64,000 bases of DNA from a virus: IMG/VR virus record IMGVR_UViG_3300035156_000041, positions 1 through 64,000 of that record. One strand, 5' to 3'. Position 1 is the first letter of the stretch. Every line of letters begins with the position of its first letter. The position numbers and the translations under genes are program-made. Positions 7,702-14,918 of this stretch are shown here, piece by piece. The notes under the pieces are model-generated. The model did no database searches. It was not told the DNA's origin and saw nothing but the letters and a program-made list of their open reading frames with translations.

Positions 7702-7896
7702 ATGACTGATGAGATTCCAGGTAGCTTACGCGAACGCTACGATAGACTTGTAAGAGCAGGGCTTTATGTGGATAGCTTCTCCCGCTGGCTAGCAGTGGAG
7801 CACTTAATATACAAGGCGACGCACAAGAGTAGCATTGGCATGACAGCGTGGCTCAAGATGCTGAGGGAGCAAGAGGACGGTGAAGAAAATAAATAA
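7702..7896 (+). CDS. small hypothetical protein, 64 aa
   Basis: 64 residues, helical and charged (SLRERYDRLVRAGLYVDSF). Own promoter at 7642 and a TTAGG site before the ATG. Contains SFSRWLAVEHLIYKA, amphipathic. No family recognised. Confidence 0.7.
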   Translation: MTDEIPGSLRERYDRLVRAGLYVDSFSRWLAVEHLIYKATHKSSIGMTAWLKMLREQEDGEENK

Positions 7897-7915
7897 GATA
7901 CCCCTCAAATAAAGC

Positions 7916-7944
7916 TTGACAAGACACTTGGACCTCATTAAAGT
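7916..7944 (+). promoter_or_regulatory. sigma70 promoter of the AATAAAGCTTG type
   Basis: -35 TTGACA preceded by AATAAAGC, 17-bp spacer, -10 TAAAGT; 77 nt upstream of the gene at 8021, leaving an A/C-rich leader. Confidence 0.7.
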
Positions 7945-8020
7945 AGTAACCACTGAGACGCACACAGTGTCTTGCAAACTAACCCAGCCCCACAGGGCAA
8001 ACAAACTTAAAGGAATTACA

Positions 8021-8575
8021 ATGAACGCCACCGCACAAAAAGCAGCACCTCTGACGCCAGCACTTGAGAACGCTGTGCTCCAATCGGCAATTTCTGTCGC
8101 TATGCGTCACGCCAATGAGAAATTTGAAGCTGAGAAAAAGGAAAACAAAGTGGAAACCAAACAAGAACAACCTGCTAATGTAGCGTCGAACGTGTCTCCG
8201 ATCAGTGCTGCTAAGATGAAGTCCATTGTGGTGCGAAAAGACATCCTAGGCAGCGTCGTAGTGTTCGATGTTGACAGCCACGTTAAGCGCGAAGATGGCG
8301 AGTTCATCGACTATTGGGACGGCAAATCCACGAAGGTTGCCCCAGTGGACTACTACCGAAAATCGACTCGGCCGGTAGAGATGGATGAGGCCAAGAAAGT
8401 GATGGAGCAATACATGAAGGCCAACAAGCTCCAGCAAGCTCACCTCCGTTCACGCTTGGAGAAGAACCGCTTTGAGTCAGAATCGCAAGGCAAGGCCGAG
8501 ACCGTAGACATCAACGCGTTCCTAGACAAGCTTCAGGATGCCCTAATCAAAACCATCAGTTCCATGCGTGTTTAA
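8021..8575 (+). CDS. hypothetical protein, 184 aa
   Basis: Start at the ATG after TTAAAGGAATTACA; an in-frame upstream extension runs through the promoter and is rejected. Three parts: an Ala-rich helical N-terminus with a charged KEKKENK stretch (~1-50), a compact beta-rich centre (IVVRKDILGSVVVFDVDSHV, DYWDGKSTKV), and a helical C-terminus. It is transcribed alone, between its own promoter and a strong terminator at 8597. Function unknown. Confidence 0.82.
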   Translation: MNATAQKAAPLTPALENAVLQSAISVAMRHANEKFEAEKKENKVETKQEQPANVASNVSPISAAKMKSIVVRKDILGSVVVFDVDSHVKREDGEFIDYWDGKSTKVAPVDYYRKSTRPVEMDEAKKVMEQYMKANKLQQAHLRSRLEKNRFESESQGKAETVDINAFLDKLQDALIKTISSMRV

Positions 8576-8596
8576 GGAGCCAACATGTTGCCGACT

Positions 8597-8624
8597 AGCC
8601 ACCCTTCGAGGTGGCTTTTCTTTT
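8597..8624 (+). terminator. intrinsic terminator
   Basis: AGCCACC stem, six-base loop CTTCGA, GGTGGCT, then TTTCTTTT. Clear rho-independent terminator after the 8021-8575 gene. Confidence 0.85.
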
Positions 8625-8644
8625 GCCAAGCCTACAAATAAAGC

Positions 8645-8673
8645 TTGCGCTAAGTTCTTAACAAGTATATTAT
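8645..8673 (+). promoter_or_regulatory. sigma70 promoter of the AATAAAGCTTG type
   Basis: AATAAAGC, -35 TTGCGC, 17-bp spacer, -10 TATTAT; 31 nt before the ATG at 8704. Confidence 0.7.
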
Positions 8674-8703
8674 TCACCCATACCAACCGACAAGGAGTTT
8701 TAA

Positions 8704-9093
8704 ATGAACACCATGCAGCAAGAATTCGACGCAGTAGTTGCCCACTTGTACAAGCAGGGACGCCCTGCCAAGGCATCGTATGATCCCAACCGTGAGCCTC
8801 AATGTGCCTATCGTGGCGATGACGGTTTGTCCTGCGCTGTAGGTTGTCGTATCCCTGACGATAATTACTCCGCTGAAATGGAGGGTACAGGTATCTCCTT
8901 CCTTTGCGAGTATGAAGACTTCAACCTGCCTTCAGAGATACGTGCTTACCACCCCATGTTTTCTAGTCTGCAAGCTGCACATGATGCGGACAGCTCACTT
9001 AACAGTGATGGTGATTTTGACTCGGTAGAATTGACAGAAAAGCTGGCACACACTGCACGTGTATTCAACCTAACCTTCACCCCACCGAAATGA
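8704..9093 (+). CDS. conserved phage protein, 129 aa
   Basis: 129 acidic residues. The stretch CAYRGDDGLSCAVGCRIPD followed by Y-x-x-x-MEG belongs to a small conserved phage family of unknown function; its three cysteines could bind metal. ATGA overlap with the next gene. Confidence 0.8.
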   Translation: MNTMQQEFDAVVAHLYKQGRPAKASYDPNREPQCAYRGDDGLSCAVGCRIPDDNYSAEMEGTGISFLCEYEDFNLPSEIRAYHPMFSSLQAAHDADSSLNSDGDFDSVELTEKLAHTARVFNLTFTPPK

Positions 9094-9230
9094 CCCTCCA
9101 ATCCCTCTACCACCGCATCTTCCCACATCACAAGTGGACATACAGCCCTTGTGGGAACATTAGGACGTGTCACTTAACAGGAGAGCGTGAAGAATTATTG
9201 ATGGACGAATGGGGATGTGGTTGGCATTAA
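9090..9230 (+). CDS. small hypothetical protein, 46 aa
   Basis: 46 residues, His/Cys/Trp-rich (HHKWTYSPCG, RTCHL, GCGWH), so a metal-binding role is possible. Translationally coupled by ATGA to the upstream gene. No known family. Confidence 0.6.
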   Translation: MTLQSLYHRIFPHHKWTYSPCGNIRTCHLTGEREELLMDEWGCGWH

Positions 9231-9289
9231 TATGTAAAGTGTGTGTCTTAAGCCTTACATAAACATTTAACTTAACTTTGAGGATTATT

Positions 9290-9907
9290 ATGAATGATGA
9301 AACCACAGCAGGTCAGCTGAAGGGCAAGATTCCGCAGGAATCAATTGTGGATGATGCGCAGTTCCGCAATGCACTGTCCGCCTGGTATCGCGCAAAGTCT
9401 GGCGCCAGTAGGCCGCAAAAAGTCGAGCGTGACTTTGCCGCGCTCATCGCAGCCATCGACAATTTCCGCGCCCCGATGGTTGCAGACCCTGCTGGCGTGG
9501 CTGTGCAGCGACTTCGTGAGTTGGCTGCCGGTCGAATTACTGGAGAAATCCCGGTCTTTGAATATTCAATCGCCGCTGATCGGATCGCTGAACTGGAAAG
9601 CGCCCTTGCCGCTACTGTCAAGGGCGTACCGAGCGAGGCGCTGGAAGTCGGACCATTCACGCTTGAGCAGCGCATGCCGCCAAAGGATACGCAGGTGCTG
9701 ATTTACTGGCCTTGTTCGGATGGGACGTTCGGATGCGCCGTCGATGAGTGGTCTGACTTGTATGAGGACCCAATCGGAACGGGCGGCCCTACGATCTGCG
9801 TGGGCGAAGGCTGGATGCGCCATGATGCAGATGTAGTGTACTGGGCACCTATCCCTGTCGTCAGTTTTGCCGCTCCACTGGCCGGCACGACAGGCGGGGG
9901 CGAGTGA
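9290..9907 (+). CDS. DUF551-type protein
   Basis: 205 residues from the ATG at 9290 (GAGGATT upstream). The C-terminal ~65 residues (RMPPKDTQVLIYW, VDEWSDLY, GWMRHDADVVYWAPIP) fit the DUF551 pattern, common in prophage and phage genes. The N-terminal part is helical. Base composition is clearly richer in G+C than the surroundings (36 of 60 bases at 9361-9420, against 24 of 60 at 12901-12960), suggesting recent acquisition. TGATG overlap with the next gene. Confidence 0.82.
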   Translation: MNDETTAGQLKGKIPQESIVDDAQFRNALSAWYRAKSGASRPQKVERDFAALIAAIDNFRAPMVADPAGVAVQRLRELAAGRITGEIPVFEYSIAADRIAELESALAATVKGVPSEALEVGPFTLEQRMPPKDTQVLIYWPCSDGTFGCAVDEWSDLYEDPIGTGGPTICVGEGWMRHDADVVYWAPIPVVSFAAPLAGTTGGGE

Positions 9908-10113
9908 TGCCAACCATAATTGAAGGCAGCGGCAATTTCGATCTGGTTGCTTGGGTAAAAGAAAAAGCTGCCGCTCAGACCATGGCAGATGCCCACTACC
10001 GCAACGCCGTCCTGTTGCGCGATGACGCATACAAGATTGCTTTTTTCGATTCTATAAAGCGCGTAAAGGACATCGAGTACGCAATTGAAAAATACTTGGG
10101 AGTTGCACCATGA
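9907..10113 (+). CDS. small hypothetical protein, 68 aa
   Basis: 68 residues, helical; starts at the ATG of a TGATG overlap with the DUF551 gene and shares its higher G+C. Together they look like an acquired two-gene cassette. A 16-codon frame follows (10110-10160) and may be the cut end of a third gene. Function unknown. Confidence 0.7.
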   Translation: MPTIIEGSGNFDLVAWVKEKAAAQTMADAHYRNAVLLRDDAYKIAFFDSIKRVKDIEYAIEKYLGVAP

Positions 10114-10190
10114 CCCCCACCGAAAATATTGTCACAGAGCAGTCGCGTGGGGTGTTCTAAAAGTATTTTGAAAATTTATTCAAAATAAGC

Positions 10191-10219
10191 TTGACGCTAC
10201 AATTTTTAACAGGTATATT
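10191..10219 (+). promoter_or_regulatory. sigma70 promoter of the AATAAGCTTG type
   Basis: -35 TTGACG, 17-bp spacer, -10 TATATT, 79 nt before the lipoprotein gene at 10298; leader contains AACAAACAACGCC. Confidence 0.72.
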
Positions 10220-10297
10220 GCGTACATGGGCTGCAAACAAGCAGCCTAACAAACAACGCCAATCTCGGCACGATGTAATTCCTAAAGGAGCCTTAAA

Positions 10298-10558
10298 ATG
10301 AACACTACTAAATTCTTCGCAATCATCCTCGCAGCAGCAGCAGCCCTCACCACTGGCTGCGCCTCTTCCCCTTCCAAATTCTCTGCCAATGTGGCTGACA
10401 CACCTGCTACGTCGTTCTGCAAGGCTGAGGCTGTCAAGATTGCACAGAAAGTTGGCATCCGTCAAATGGCTGGCAACCCTCTGTCGGGCCATTCAGACAT
10501 GAATGATGTTCGTGAGGCTGTCTTGGCTGACTGCATGAGCCAAGTAGCCAGCCGCTAA
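10298..10558 (+). CDS. phage-encoded lipoprotein
   Basis: 86 residues with a type II signal peptide: basic start (MNTTK), hydrophobic ILAAAAA, lipobox ALTTGC-AS with Cys21 as acylation site. The mature ~65 residues are soluble with two cysteines, which could form a disulfide. It would be anchored in the inner or outer membrane. Phage lipoproteins expressed early often block superinfection (T5 Llp is a known case); that role is inference here. AAAGGAG precedes the ATG; own promoter at 10191. Confidence 0.8.
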   Translation: MNTTKFFAIILAAAAALTTGCASSPSKFSANVADTPATSFCKAEAVKIAQKVGIRQMAGNPLSGHSDMNDVREAVLADCMSQVASR

Positions 10559-10567
10559 GGGTGCATC

Positions 10568-10753
10568 GTGATTAGTCAAGACGAGCATTCTAAACTGGCA
10601 ATGCTGATAGCAGAATATGCCAAAGCACGGGTAAAGACAGCTTGTGCTTTGGCTACAAATGATTGGGCTGAGGGTGCTGTGTCACTACGGGAGGATTCTG
10701 AAGTGACTTCTCGACTCATGGATTATATGAATTCTCTGGTGGAACCTAAATGA
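10568..10753 (+). CDS. small hypothetical protein, 61 aa (GTG start)
   Basis: 61 residues, helical, acidic. GTG start preceded by AAGGGTG at 6-7 nt. It begins a chain of eight overlapping small genes running to 11974. ATGA overlap with the next gene. Confidence 0.65.
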   Translation: MISQDEHSKLAMLIAEYAKARVKTACALATNDWAEGAVSLREDSEVTSRLMDYMNSLVEPK

Positions 10754-10956
10754 ACATCACCAACAACCCCGGTGAATCCGTCTACACGTTTGCAGGACGT
10801 GCTGTGCGTCAGCTTCGCAGCAATTCCTTTGATAGCTCCTGCACAGTTGTCTTTAACGGATTCGCTGTAACGTGCTACTCTAGCTCATTCGCTGACGATG
10901 TTGCTGAGAAGATTATGATGAAGATGGAATTGGATACGGGGAGGAAATTGTTTTGA
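10750..10956 (+). CDS. small hypothetical protein, 68 aa
   Basis: 68 residues; alternating beta-like segments around a TVVFNGFAVTCYSSS core, helical C-terminus. Coupled by ATGA upstream and TTGA downstream. Confidence 0.7.
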   Translation: MNITNNPGESVYTFAGRAVRQLRSNSFDSSCTVVFNGFAVTCYSSSFADDVAEKIMMKMELDTGRKLF

Positions 10957-11264
10957 GCAAAATCTATGCTATCCGCGACAAAGCTACAAAGCAGCTACAA
11001 TGGTTCTTTGATCGTTGTGTGTGGGAGTCTGTCGAGCATGCTGCCCGTTGCTACTTGCAAGGCACTCGTAAGTGGGTTCACACTGGTAACAAGCCTCGCA
11101 AGGACGGTGGCTGGGAGTGGGATCAGAAGCATTTTGTAGATCAGGATGAGTTTGAGATTGTGGAGATTACGAGTTCTGTAGAGGCGTCCGAGACTGTCTG
11201 TAAAGCCAGTCGTGCTCGTAAACAGAAAGTTATCGAAGAATTTAGCATGGTTAAGGGAGCGTAG
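10953..11264 (+). CDS. hypothetical protein, 103 aa (TTG start), paralogue of 3812-4030
   Basis: TTG start overlapping the upstream TGA (TTGA), with GGGAGG upstream. Shares KIYAIRDKATK, a CVW motif and DQDEFEIVEIT with the minus-strand protein at 3812-4030; a longer Trp-rich loop (KWVHTGNKPRKDGGWEWDQ) is inserted here. The C-terminus is basic. Function unknown. Confidence 0.7.
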   Translation: MSKIYAIRDKATKQLQWFFDRCVWESVEHAARCYLQGTRKWVHTGNKPRKDGGWEWDQKHFVDQDEFEIVEITSSVEASETVCKASRARKQKVIEEFSMVKGA

Positions 11265-11402
11265 ATGAAACCTAGTAAACGTAAAGCCTACTTGTACAAG
11301 ATGATGCTGCCTCTGTGCCATTGGCGAGCGCCATTGTATCAGTGTGAGTCTTATGATGGTGGCTTAACTTGGACTACTCCAAGCCGTGTAGGAGCATCGT
11401 GA
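11265..11402 (+). CDS. small basic protein, 45 aa
   Basis: 45 residues starting MKPSKRKAYLYKMM, basic, with two cysteines and two tryptophans. Begins directly after the previous TAG (AAGGGAG ribosome binding site inside the previous gene) and ends in a TGATG overlap. No family. Confidence 0.62.
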   Translation: MKPSKRKAYLYKMMLPLCHWRAPLYQCESYDGGLTWTTPSRVGAS

Positions 11403-11566
11403 TGAACTACCTAAGTCCTGATTGGAAAGCTGCTGGAAAAGTACATGATTGGCGTAACTACATCAGCGACGAACTAAAGGCTATTTGGGATACGTTCACT
11501 GACGAACAGAAGCGTCTTATTGCCAGTAATGCAGATGATGAAGCTAATAAAGAGTATTGGGACTAA
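11402..11566 (+). CDS. small hypothetical protein, 54 aa
   Basis: 54 residues, acidic, helical, Trp-rich. Start chosen at the ATG in the TGATG overlap; TAGGAG lies 8 nt upstream. Function unknown. Confidence 0.65.
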   Translation: MNYLSPDWKAAGKVHDWRNYISDELKAIWDTFTDEQKRLIASNADDEANKEYWD

Positions 11567-11567
11567 A

Positions 11568-11750
11568 ATGAATGCTGACAGAATTCTCTACGTAGTTGGT
11601 GCAATCTACTTTGTCATCATAGTGGGCACGCTAGCTTACTCAAACTTCTCAGATCGTGGGAAGCTTTGCAAATCTCTCGGAGGGTCGATGTATAGGGAGG
11701 GCTGTGCTAAAACTACGGTGACGTTGATTCCTTTGAAAGAAGCTAAATGA
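11568..11750 (+). CDS. single-pass membrane protein, 60 aa
   Basis: 60 residues with one transmembrane helix (~6-22, ILYVVGAIYFVIIVGTLAY) and a C-terminal domain with two cysteines (KLCKSL, REGCAK), likely periplasmic if a disulfide forms. ATGA overlap with the next gene. A membrane-acting early protein of unknown target. Confidence 0.65.
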   Translation: MNADRILYVVGAIYFVIIVGTLAYSNFSDRGKLCKSLGGSMYREGCAKTTVTLIPLKEAK

Positions 11751-11974
11751 ATAATCGAAAATGGCAACCAATTGGCAACCTATCTTACGCTGGCATCAAA
11801 GGTAGGGAAATGTTTGTTGTAAAGAGCCTCCGACCAGAATACAATAGTGATCCTTACTGCGTTTGGCGTGAGAATGATAAATTTGTTCGTTGGCCTCATG
11901 AGTTTGCACCAACACATTTTATGAAGCTGCCTGATAACTCCGATATCGGCGGTCAGATCATAGTTCATGCGTGA
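11747..11974 (+). CDS. hypothetical protein, 75 aa
   Basis: 75 residues, beta-rich, aromatic. ATGA-coupled to the membrane-protein gene. Last intact member of the 10568-11974 chain. No family. Confidence 0.7.
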   Translation: MNNRKWQPIGNLSYAGIKGREMFVVKSLRPEYNSDPYCVWRENDKFVRWPHEFAPTHFMKLPDNSDIGGQIIVHA

Positions 11975-12041
11975 AATACCTATATAAGCCCTTGTGAGGC
12001 ACCGCCACGGCCTTAACGCAAGGTGTCTGGTGGGGTAGTAG

Positions 12042-12155
12042 CCTGATGTTCTTATCACAGACGGCGGGGATATTTACAAGAATAATCTTGCAGGACTTAA
12101 TGATGGTGGATATACATTTGCAGAGATTGCCGATTTGATTGAGGAGCAGATATGA
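12042..12155 (+). pseudogene. 3' remnant of a lost gene
   Basis: An open stretch of 37 codons reading VLITDGGDIYKNNLAGLNDGGYTF and ending EEQI, whose TGA overlaps the next ATG (ATGA), as real genes do here. It has no start codon: two TAG codons in a row stand just upstream and no ATG/GTG/TTG follows them. The protein-like composition and coupled end suggest a gene whose 5' part was deleted or frameshifted within 11975-12041. Confidence 0.5.
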
Positions 12156-12358
12156 GCCGCTTCGTAGTAACCCATCAAAAGTCTCCCAACGATGAAGTTA
12201 TCGGCACAAGCACATTCTCATTCACTGACAGCGTGCTTGACGTGGGCTGTGCTTATAAGGCTGCTCACTATCTTGCTACAGAGCTTGCTGGCATGGGATG
12301 GTATGTAGCAATCTCTGAAGAATTTTGTGTGGTTGATGGCACTGGAGGAAAACTATGA
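12152..12358 (+). CDS. hypothetical protein, 68 aa
   Basis: 68 residues. Its C-terminal half (YLATELAGMGWYVAISEEFCVV) resembles that of the protein at 13166-13366 (FAKGMSKEGYYVTLTQEVAVF), suggesting an old duplication. ATGA on both sides. Function unknown. Confidence 0.7.
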   Translation: MSRFVVTHQKSPNDEVIGTSTFSFTDSVLDVGCAYKAAHYLATELAGMGWYVAISEEFCVVDGTGGKL

Positions 12359-12603
12359 GTAAACTATACACAGTAGAGATCTCCATGACTGTAGTAGTGC
12401 GCGCAGACGATTATTTAGACGCACACTTTGTCACAGGCAAGCATGTACAAGAAATTGTGCGAGACATCGGAGTAGGTGATATTATTGTGCGCAGAGAGGT
12501 TGAAAACGAAGATCATCTGCCGTATTGCTGGGATGCTGACCTAGTGCCATACGGTTGGAAGCAGGATAAAACTATCGGAGATATTCTTAATGACCGACTA
12601 TAA
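12355..12603 (+). CDS. hypothetical protein, 82 aa
   Basis: 82 residues, acidic, beginning with a beta-rich segment (LYTVEISMTVVVRADDYLDA). Coupled by ATGA upstream and overlapping the next gene by 14 nt. No family. Confidence 0.7.
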   Translation: MSKLYTVEISMTVVVRADDYLDAHFVTGKHVQEIVRDIGVGDIIVRREVENEDHLPYCWDADLVPYGWKQDKTIGDILNDRL

Positions 12604-12808
12604 TTTTAAATTTCCACAATATTCCTACATCACAGACGATGGCCCAGCAGGTAAACACTTTATTATGGCTAGGATGCTCGACCTTGACAACTCTTTCGAC
12701 TGCCCGGAAAGCTATGTGCTGTCCAACTCCAAGGGTGAAACGTATATCTATAGCGCCAGTGTGATTGAACGTAACTTTGAATTGTACAATGAAGAGGAAC
12801 ATGGATGA
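12590..12808 (+). CDS. hypothetical protein, 72 aa
   Basis: 72 residues, acidic and aromatic, no domain recognised. ATG inside the previous gene, ATGA overlap with the next. Confidence 0.68.
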   Translation: MTDYNFKFPQYSYITDDGPAGKHFIMARMLDLDNSFDCPESYVLSNSKGETYIYSASVIERNFELYNEEEHG

Positions 12809-13002
12809 ACGGTCATGAATATAAAGAATCATTGCTTGCAAAAGCCCATGCAGAATTCCTTTACTGGACTTTCCGTAATGACACAATCCGTAAGGAATAT
12901 GTAGACTTCATTATTGAAGCCAATGCCCAAGAAGCGACAGAAGATGCTAAGATGACTTTTGATGAGTGGGCAACTTGGTGGTATTGGGGAGACGAAAAAT
13001 GA
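12805..13002 (+). CDS. hypothetical protein, 65 aa, paralogue of 22883-23074
   Basis: 65 acidic residues. Pattern FLYWTFRNDTIRKEY ... FDEWATWWYWGDE matches the protein at 22883-23074 (FLMWAVGSDDVRTEY ... FIEWVTENYWGDE). Two copies 10 kb apart in the same region. Function unknown. Confidence 0.72.
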   Translation: MNGHEYKESLLAKAHAEFLYWTFRNDTIRKEYVDFIIEANAQEATEDAKMTFDEWATWWYWGDEK

Positions 13003-13169
13003 ACATGCTACTACAGCAAGACTTGGAAGAAGTGCAAATCATTCTGGAAAGAGCCTACGACATGGCTTACAGCACGTCTACGAAGCTTTATCATGTTGAC
13101 ACGCTTAGAGCTATTATTTGTGCTCGGATGGCTGTCAAGGATGCGCTTGATAGTATGGGGGTTGTATGA
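12999..13169 (+). CDS. small helical protein, 56 aa
   Basis: 56 residues, almost entirely helical (EEVQIILERAYDMAYSTS, LRAIICARMAVKDAL). The ATG at 12999 overlaps the upstream stop (ATGA); ATGA also follows. No family. Confidence 0.68.
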   Translation: MNMLLQQDLEEVQIILERAYDMAYSTSTKLYHVDTLRAIICARMAVKDALDSMGVV

Positions 13170-13366
13170 ACAAATACATCGTATCCTCCTTCCTAAAGCC
13201 CACACATTCCTTTGCATCTCACTTAATGCAGCTTGTAGACATCACAACAATTGAGGAAGAATTTCCTAATGCCTCTCTGGAGTTTGCTAAGGGCATGTCG
13301 AAGGAAGGATACTATGTAACGCTGACGCAGGAAGTGGCAGTGTTTTGGAAAGGTAAGCAGAAATGA
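13166..13366 (+). CDS. hypothetical protein, 66 aa
   Basis: 66 residues, possible paralogue of 12152-12358 by its C-terminal half. ATGA on both sides. Function unknown. Confidence 0.68.
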   Translation: MNKYIVSSFLKPTHSFASHLMQLVDITTIEEEFPNASLEFAKGMSKEGYYVTLTQEVAVFWKGKQK

Positions 13367-13737
13367 ACTCACTAGCAAACTATAACGCATCTCTCACAGA
13401 CGAACAGCGAGCCGATATGCTCGCTAAAGCTGCTATAGCACGCGCTGCTGCGAAAGCTCAACGTGAGGCTAACAAGCTCACTCTCAAGATGACGTACCTC
13501 GATAGCAATCATTGGGCAACGCTTGGATCGCGCTTTGGGGTGAGAATGCCACTTTCTGGAACGGCTTCTAGCCAATCTGTAATTAGAAAATACCTCAAAC
13601 TTTGTGGAGTTAGTCGTGAGGTATTCAATGAACACTATACAAGTGCAGATTACTTCCTAAGTAATAACAAACTCTGGTCGGCTTATGCTACTGCTGGCCT
13701 TATCTTAGAGCTTAAAGAGCAGCTAACAACGGCTTAG
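13363..13737 (+). CDS. hypothetical protein, 124 aa, flanking an inserted endonuclease cassette
   Basis: 124 residues; helical, Ala/Lys-rich N-terminus (IARAAAKAQREANKL) then a compact domain. Its last residues (AYATAGLILELKEQLTTA) reappear in altered form 1.2 kb downstream (14865-14918) on the other side of the endonuclease cassette, so the 3' end was probably replaced or duplicated by that insertion. It overlaps the convergent endonuclease gene by 26 bp at its 3' end. Confidence 0.72.
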   Translation: MNSLANYNASLTDEQRADMLAKAAIARAAAKAQREANKLTLKMTYLDSNHWATLGSRFGVRMPLSGTASSQSVIRKYLKLCGVSREVFNEHYTSADYFLSNNKLWSAYATAGLILELKEQLTTA

Positions 13738-14563
13738 TCTTTGATGCGGGAGGCTTGAAATGGCCTGCCGCTTTCTGTCTGTTGTAGATTGGCGAGTGCT
13801 TTTTTATAAGTTCAAATTCTAGCTGTAATGATTCTACTTGTGAAAGCCCATCTTTAAAAATTTCTATGATTAATTTATCTTCTTTTAGGAAAAAGTGCTC
13901 ATTTAAAAGATAATTATGAGATTCCCCGCTGTTTACGTGCTTCCATCTATACCCTTTACCACTGCCTATGTAGAGGGGTTCACCCCCTAAATGCGCTACA
14001 TAGACATAGTAGCCTTTAGGAGAAATTCCGTCAGACTTTAAACGAAAAGGCCACTTTCGTATTTCTCGAATACTGTGCCCGACAATTTTAGTATTCCCAT
14101 CTACATCCTCTAGTAGATATTTAAAATGCTTAAATCTTTTTACTACAGTTAGTAGGTAACCTTTGGCAGACAGAAATGTATCTCCGAGCTTATACCTAAA
14201 ATACCTGTTATCTGGATGAGGGAATGCCCATCTAGCTGACCTATTCTTTAAGGCTGCCTCGGAAGTCCTCCCAGTATTACCCAATGAGTCTATTACAGTT
14301 ATATTATTTTTTGTATGGATTTTGACAATTTCCAGTTCAACTCCACAATTCATCATAAATTTACCACCTGCTACGTATTTTCTAGCTTTTTCATCAAACC
14401 ACGTAAGCGATTCACTGTTTCTAACAAAAGCTCTCCTGTTTCTAATTGAGGTAATACCTTCTTCATCTGCAAGTGTCACTGAATAACTGTCCATATCAAC
14501 TACAATTAGTTTTCTACCATTTAGTGCTATTACAACATCTCCGATTTTAAACTTAGACTTCAT
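13712..14563 (-). CDS. GIY-YIG homing-type endonuclease
   Basis: 283 residues. Residues ~1-165 hold three repeats of a small beta-barrel module (KIGDVVIALNGRKLIVV, GGKFMMNCGVELEIV, LGDTFLSAKGYLLTVV), as in other phage endonucleases. A GIY-YIG nuclease follows: YYVYVAHLGGEPLYIGSGKG, WKHVNSG, then ESLQLEFELIKKHSPIYN, with the catalytic Arg and Glu region recognisable. The ATG at 14563 overlaps the HTH gene by ATGA. Orientation opposes all neighbours, as expected for an invading element. Likely cuts phage DNA lacking the insert and spreads by repair. Confidence 0.85.
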   Translation of the reverse strand: MKSKFKIGDVVIALNGRKLIVVDMDSYSVTLADEEGITSIRNRRAFVRNSESLTWFDEKARKYVAGGKFMMNCGVELEIVKIHTKNNITVIDSLGNTGRTSEAALKNRSARWAFPHPDNRYFRYKLGDTFLSAKGYLLTVVKRFKHFKYLLEDVDGNTKIVGHSIREIRKWPFRLKSDGISPKGYYVYVAHLGGEPLYIGSGKGYRWKHVNSGESHNYLLNEHFFLKEDKLIIEIFKDGLSQVESLQLEFELIKKHSPIYNRQKAAGHFKPPASKTKPLLAAL

Positions 14564-14760
14564 ACTGCCCTCAACTGTTCGACCAGCACTAAAATTCGAT
14601 TGCACAAATCATCTCTACTGGCATCTTGAACAGATATACCCTGCCGAACACCTTTTAAATTTTTCTTGCACCATGCCACAGAACAGTGTAAACTGTCTGC
14701 AATATCTTCATACTTCCAGCCTTGCAAGCGAAGCTGCATAGCCGCTGCTTTATCAATCAT
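14560..14760 (-). CDS. small helix-turn-helix protein coupled to the endonuclease
   Basis: 66 residues from the ATG at 14760 (AAGGA 8 nt upstream); the frame extends upstream without a site. The core QLRLQGWKYEDIADSLHCSVAWCKKNL is a classic HTH of the sigma4/resolvase type. Translated together with the endonuclease (ATGA), so it is likely its regulator or specificity partner. The palindrome in its promoter (14800-14809) is a candidate operator. Confidence 0.72.
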   Translation of the reverse strand: MIDKAAAMQLRLQGWKYEDIADSLHCSVAWCKKNLKGVRQGISVQDASRDDLCNRILVLVEQLRAV

Positions 14761-14794
14761 GTTCAGTATCCTTAGTGATCTTCTCGATATACTA

Positions 14795-14823
14795 ATTATA
14801 CTATATAGTGTTATTTTTGTCAA
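14795..14823 (-). promoter_or_regulatory. consensus sigma70 promoter with palindrome in the spacer
   Basis: Minus strand: -35 TTGACA, 17-bp spacer, -10 TATAAT, preceded by AATAAAGC like the early promoters. The spacer contains the perfect 10-bp palindrome ACTATATAGT (14800-14809), a possible operator for the HTH protein it drives. Confidence 0.75.
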
Positions 14824-14864
14824 GCTTTATTCAAGGAAATAATTAGAGGCATTACTCTAAAATA

Positions 14865-14918
14865 GCTTATGCTGTTGCTGGGCTTATCTTGGAGATGAAG
14901 GAGGAAGGATTGGTTTGA
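14865..14918 (+). pseudogene. duplicated 3' end of the 13363-13737 gene
   Basis: Reads AYAVAGLILEMKEEGLV and stop. Over 39 bases it matches 13681-13719 at 32 positions, with most changes silent or conservative. It lies on the far side of the inverted endonuclease cassette and has no start. Best explained as the original 3' end left behind when the cassette inserted with its own copy, or as a relic of a tandem paralogue. Confidence 0.65.

Noticed and set aside
10110-10160. 16-codon frame after the DUF551 cassette
   Set aside because: Too short to call a gene; it may be the cut start of a lost one.
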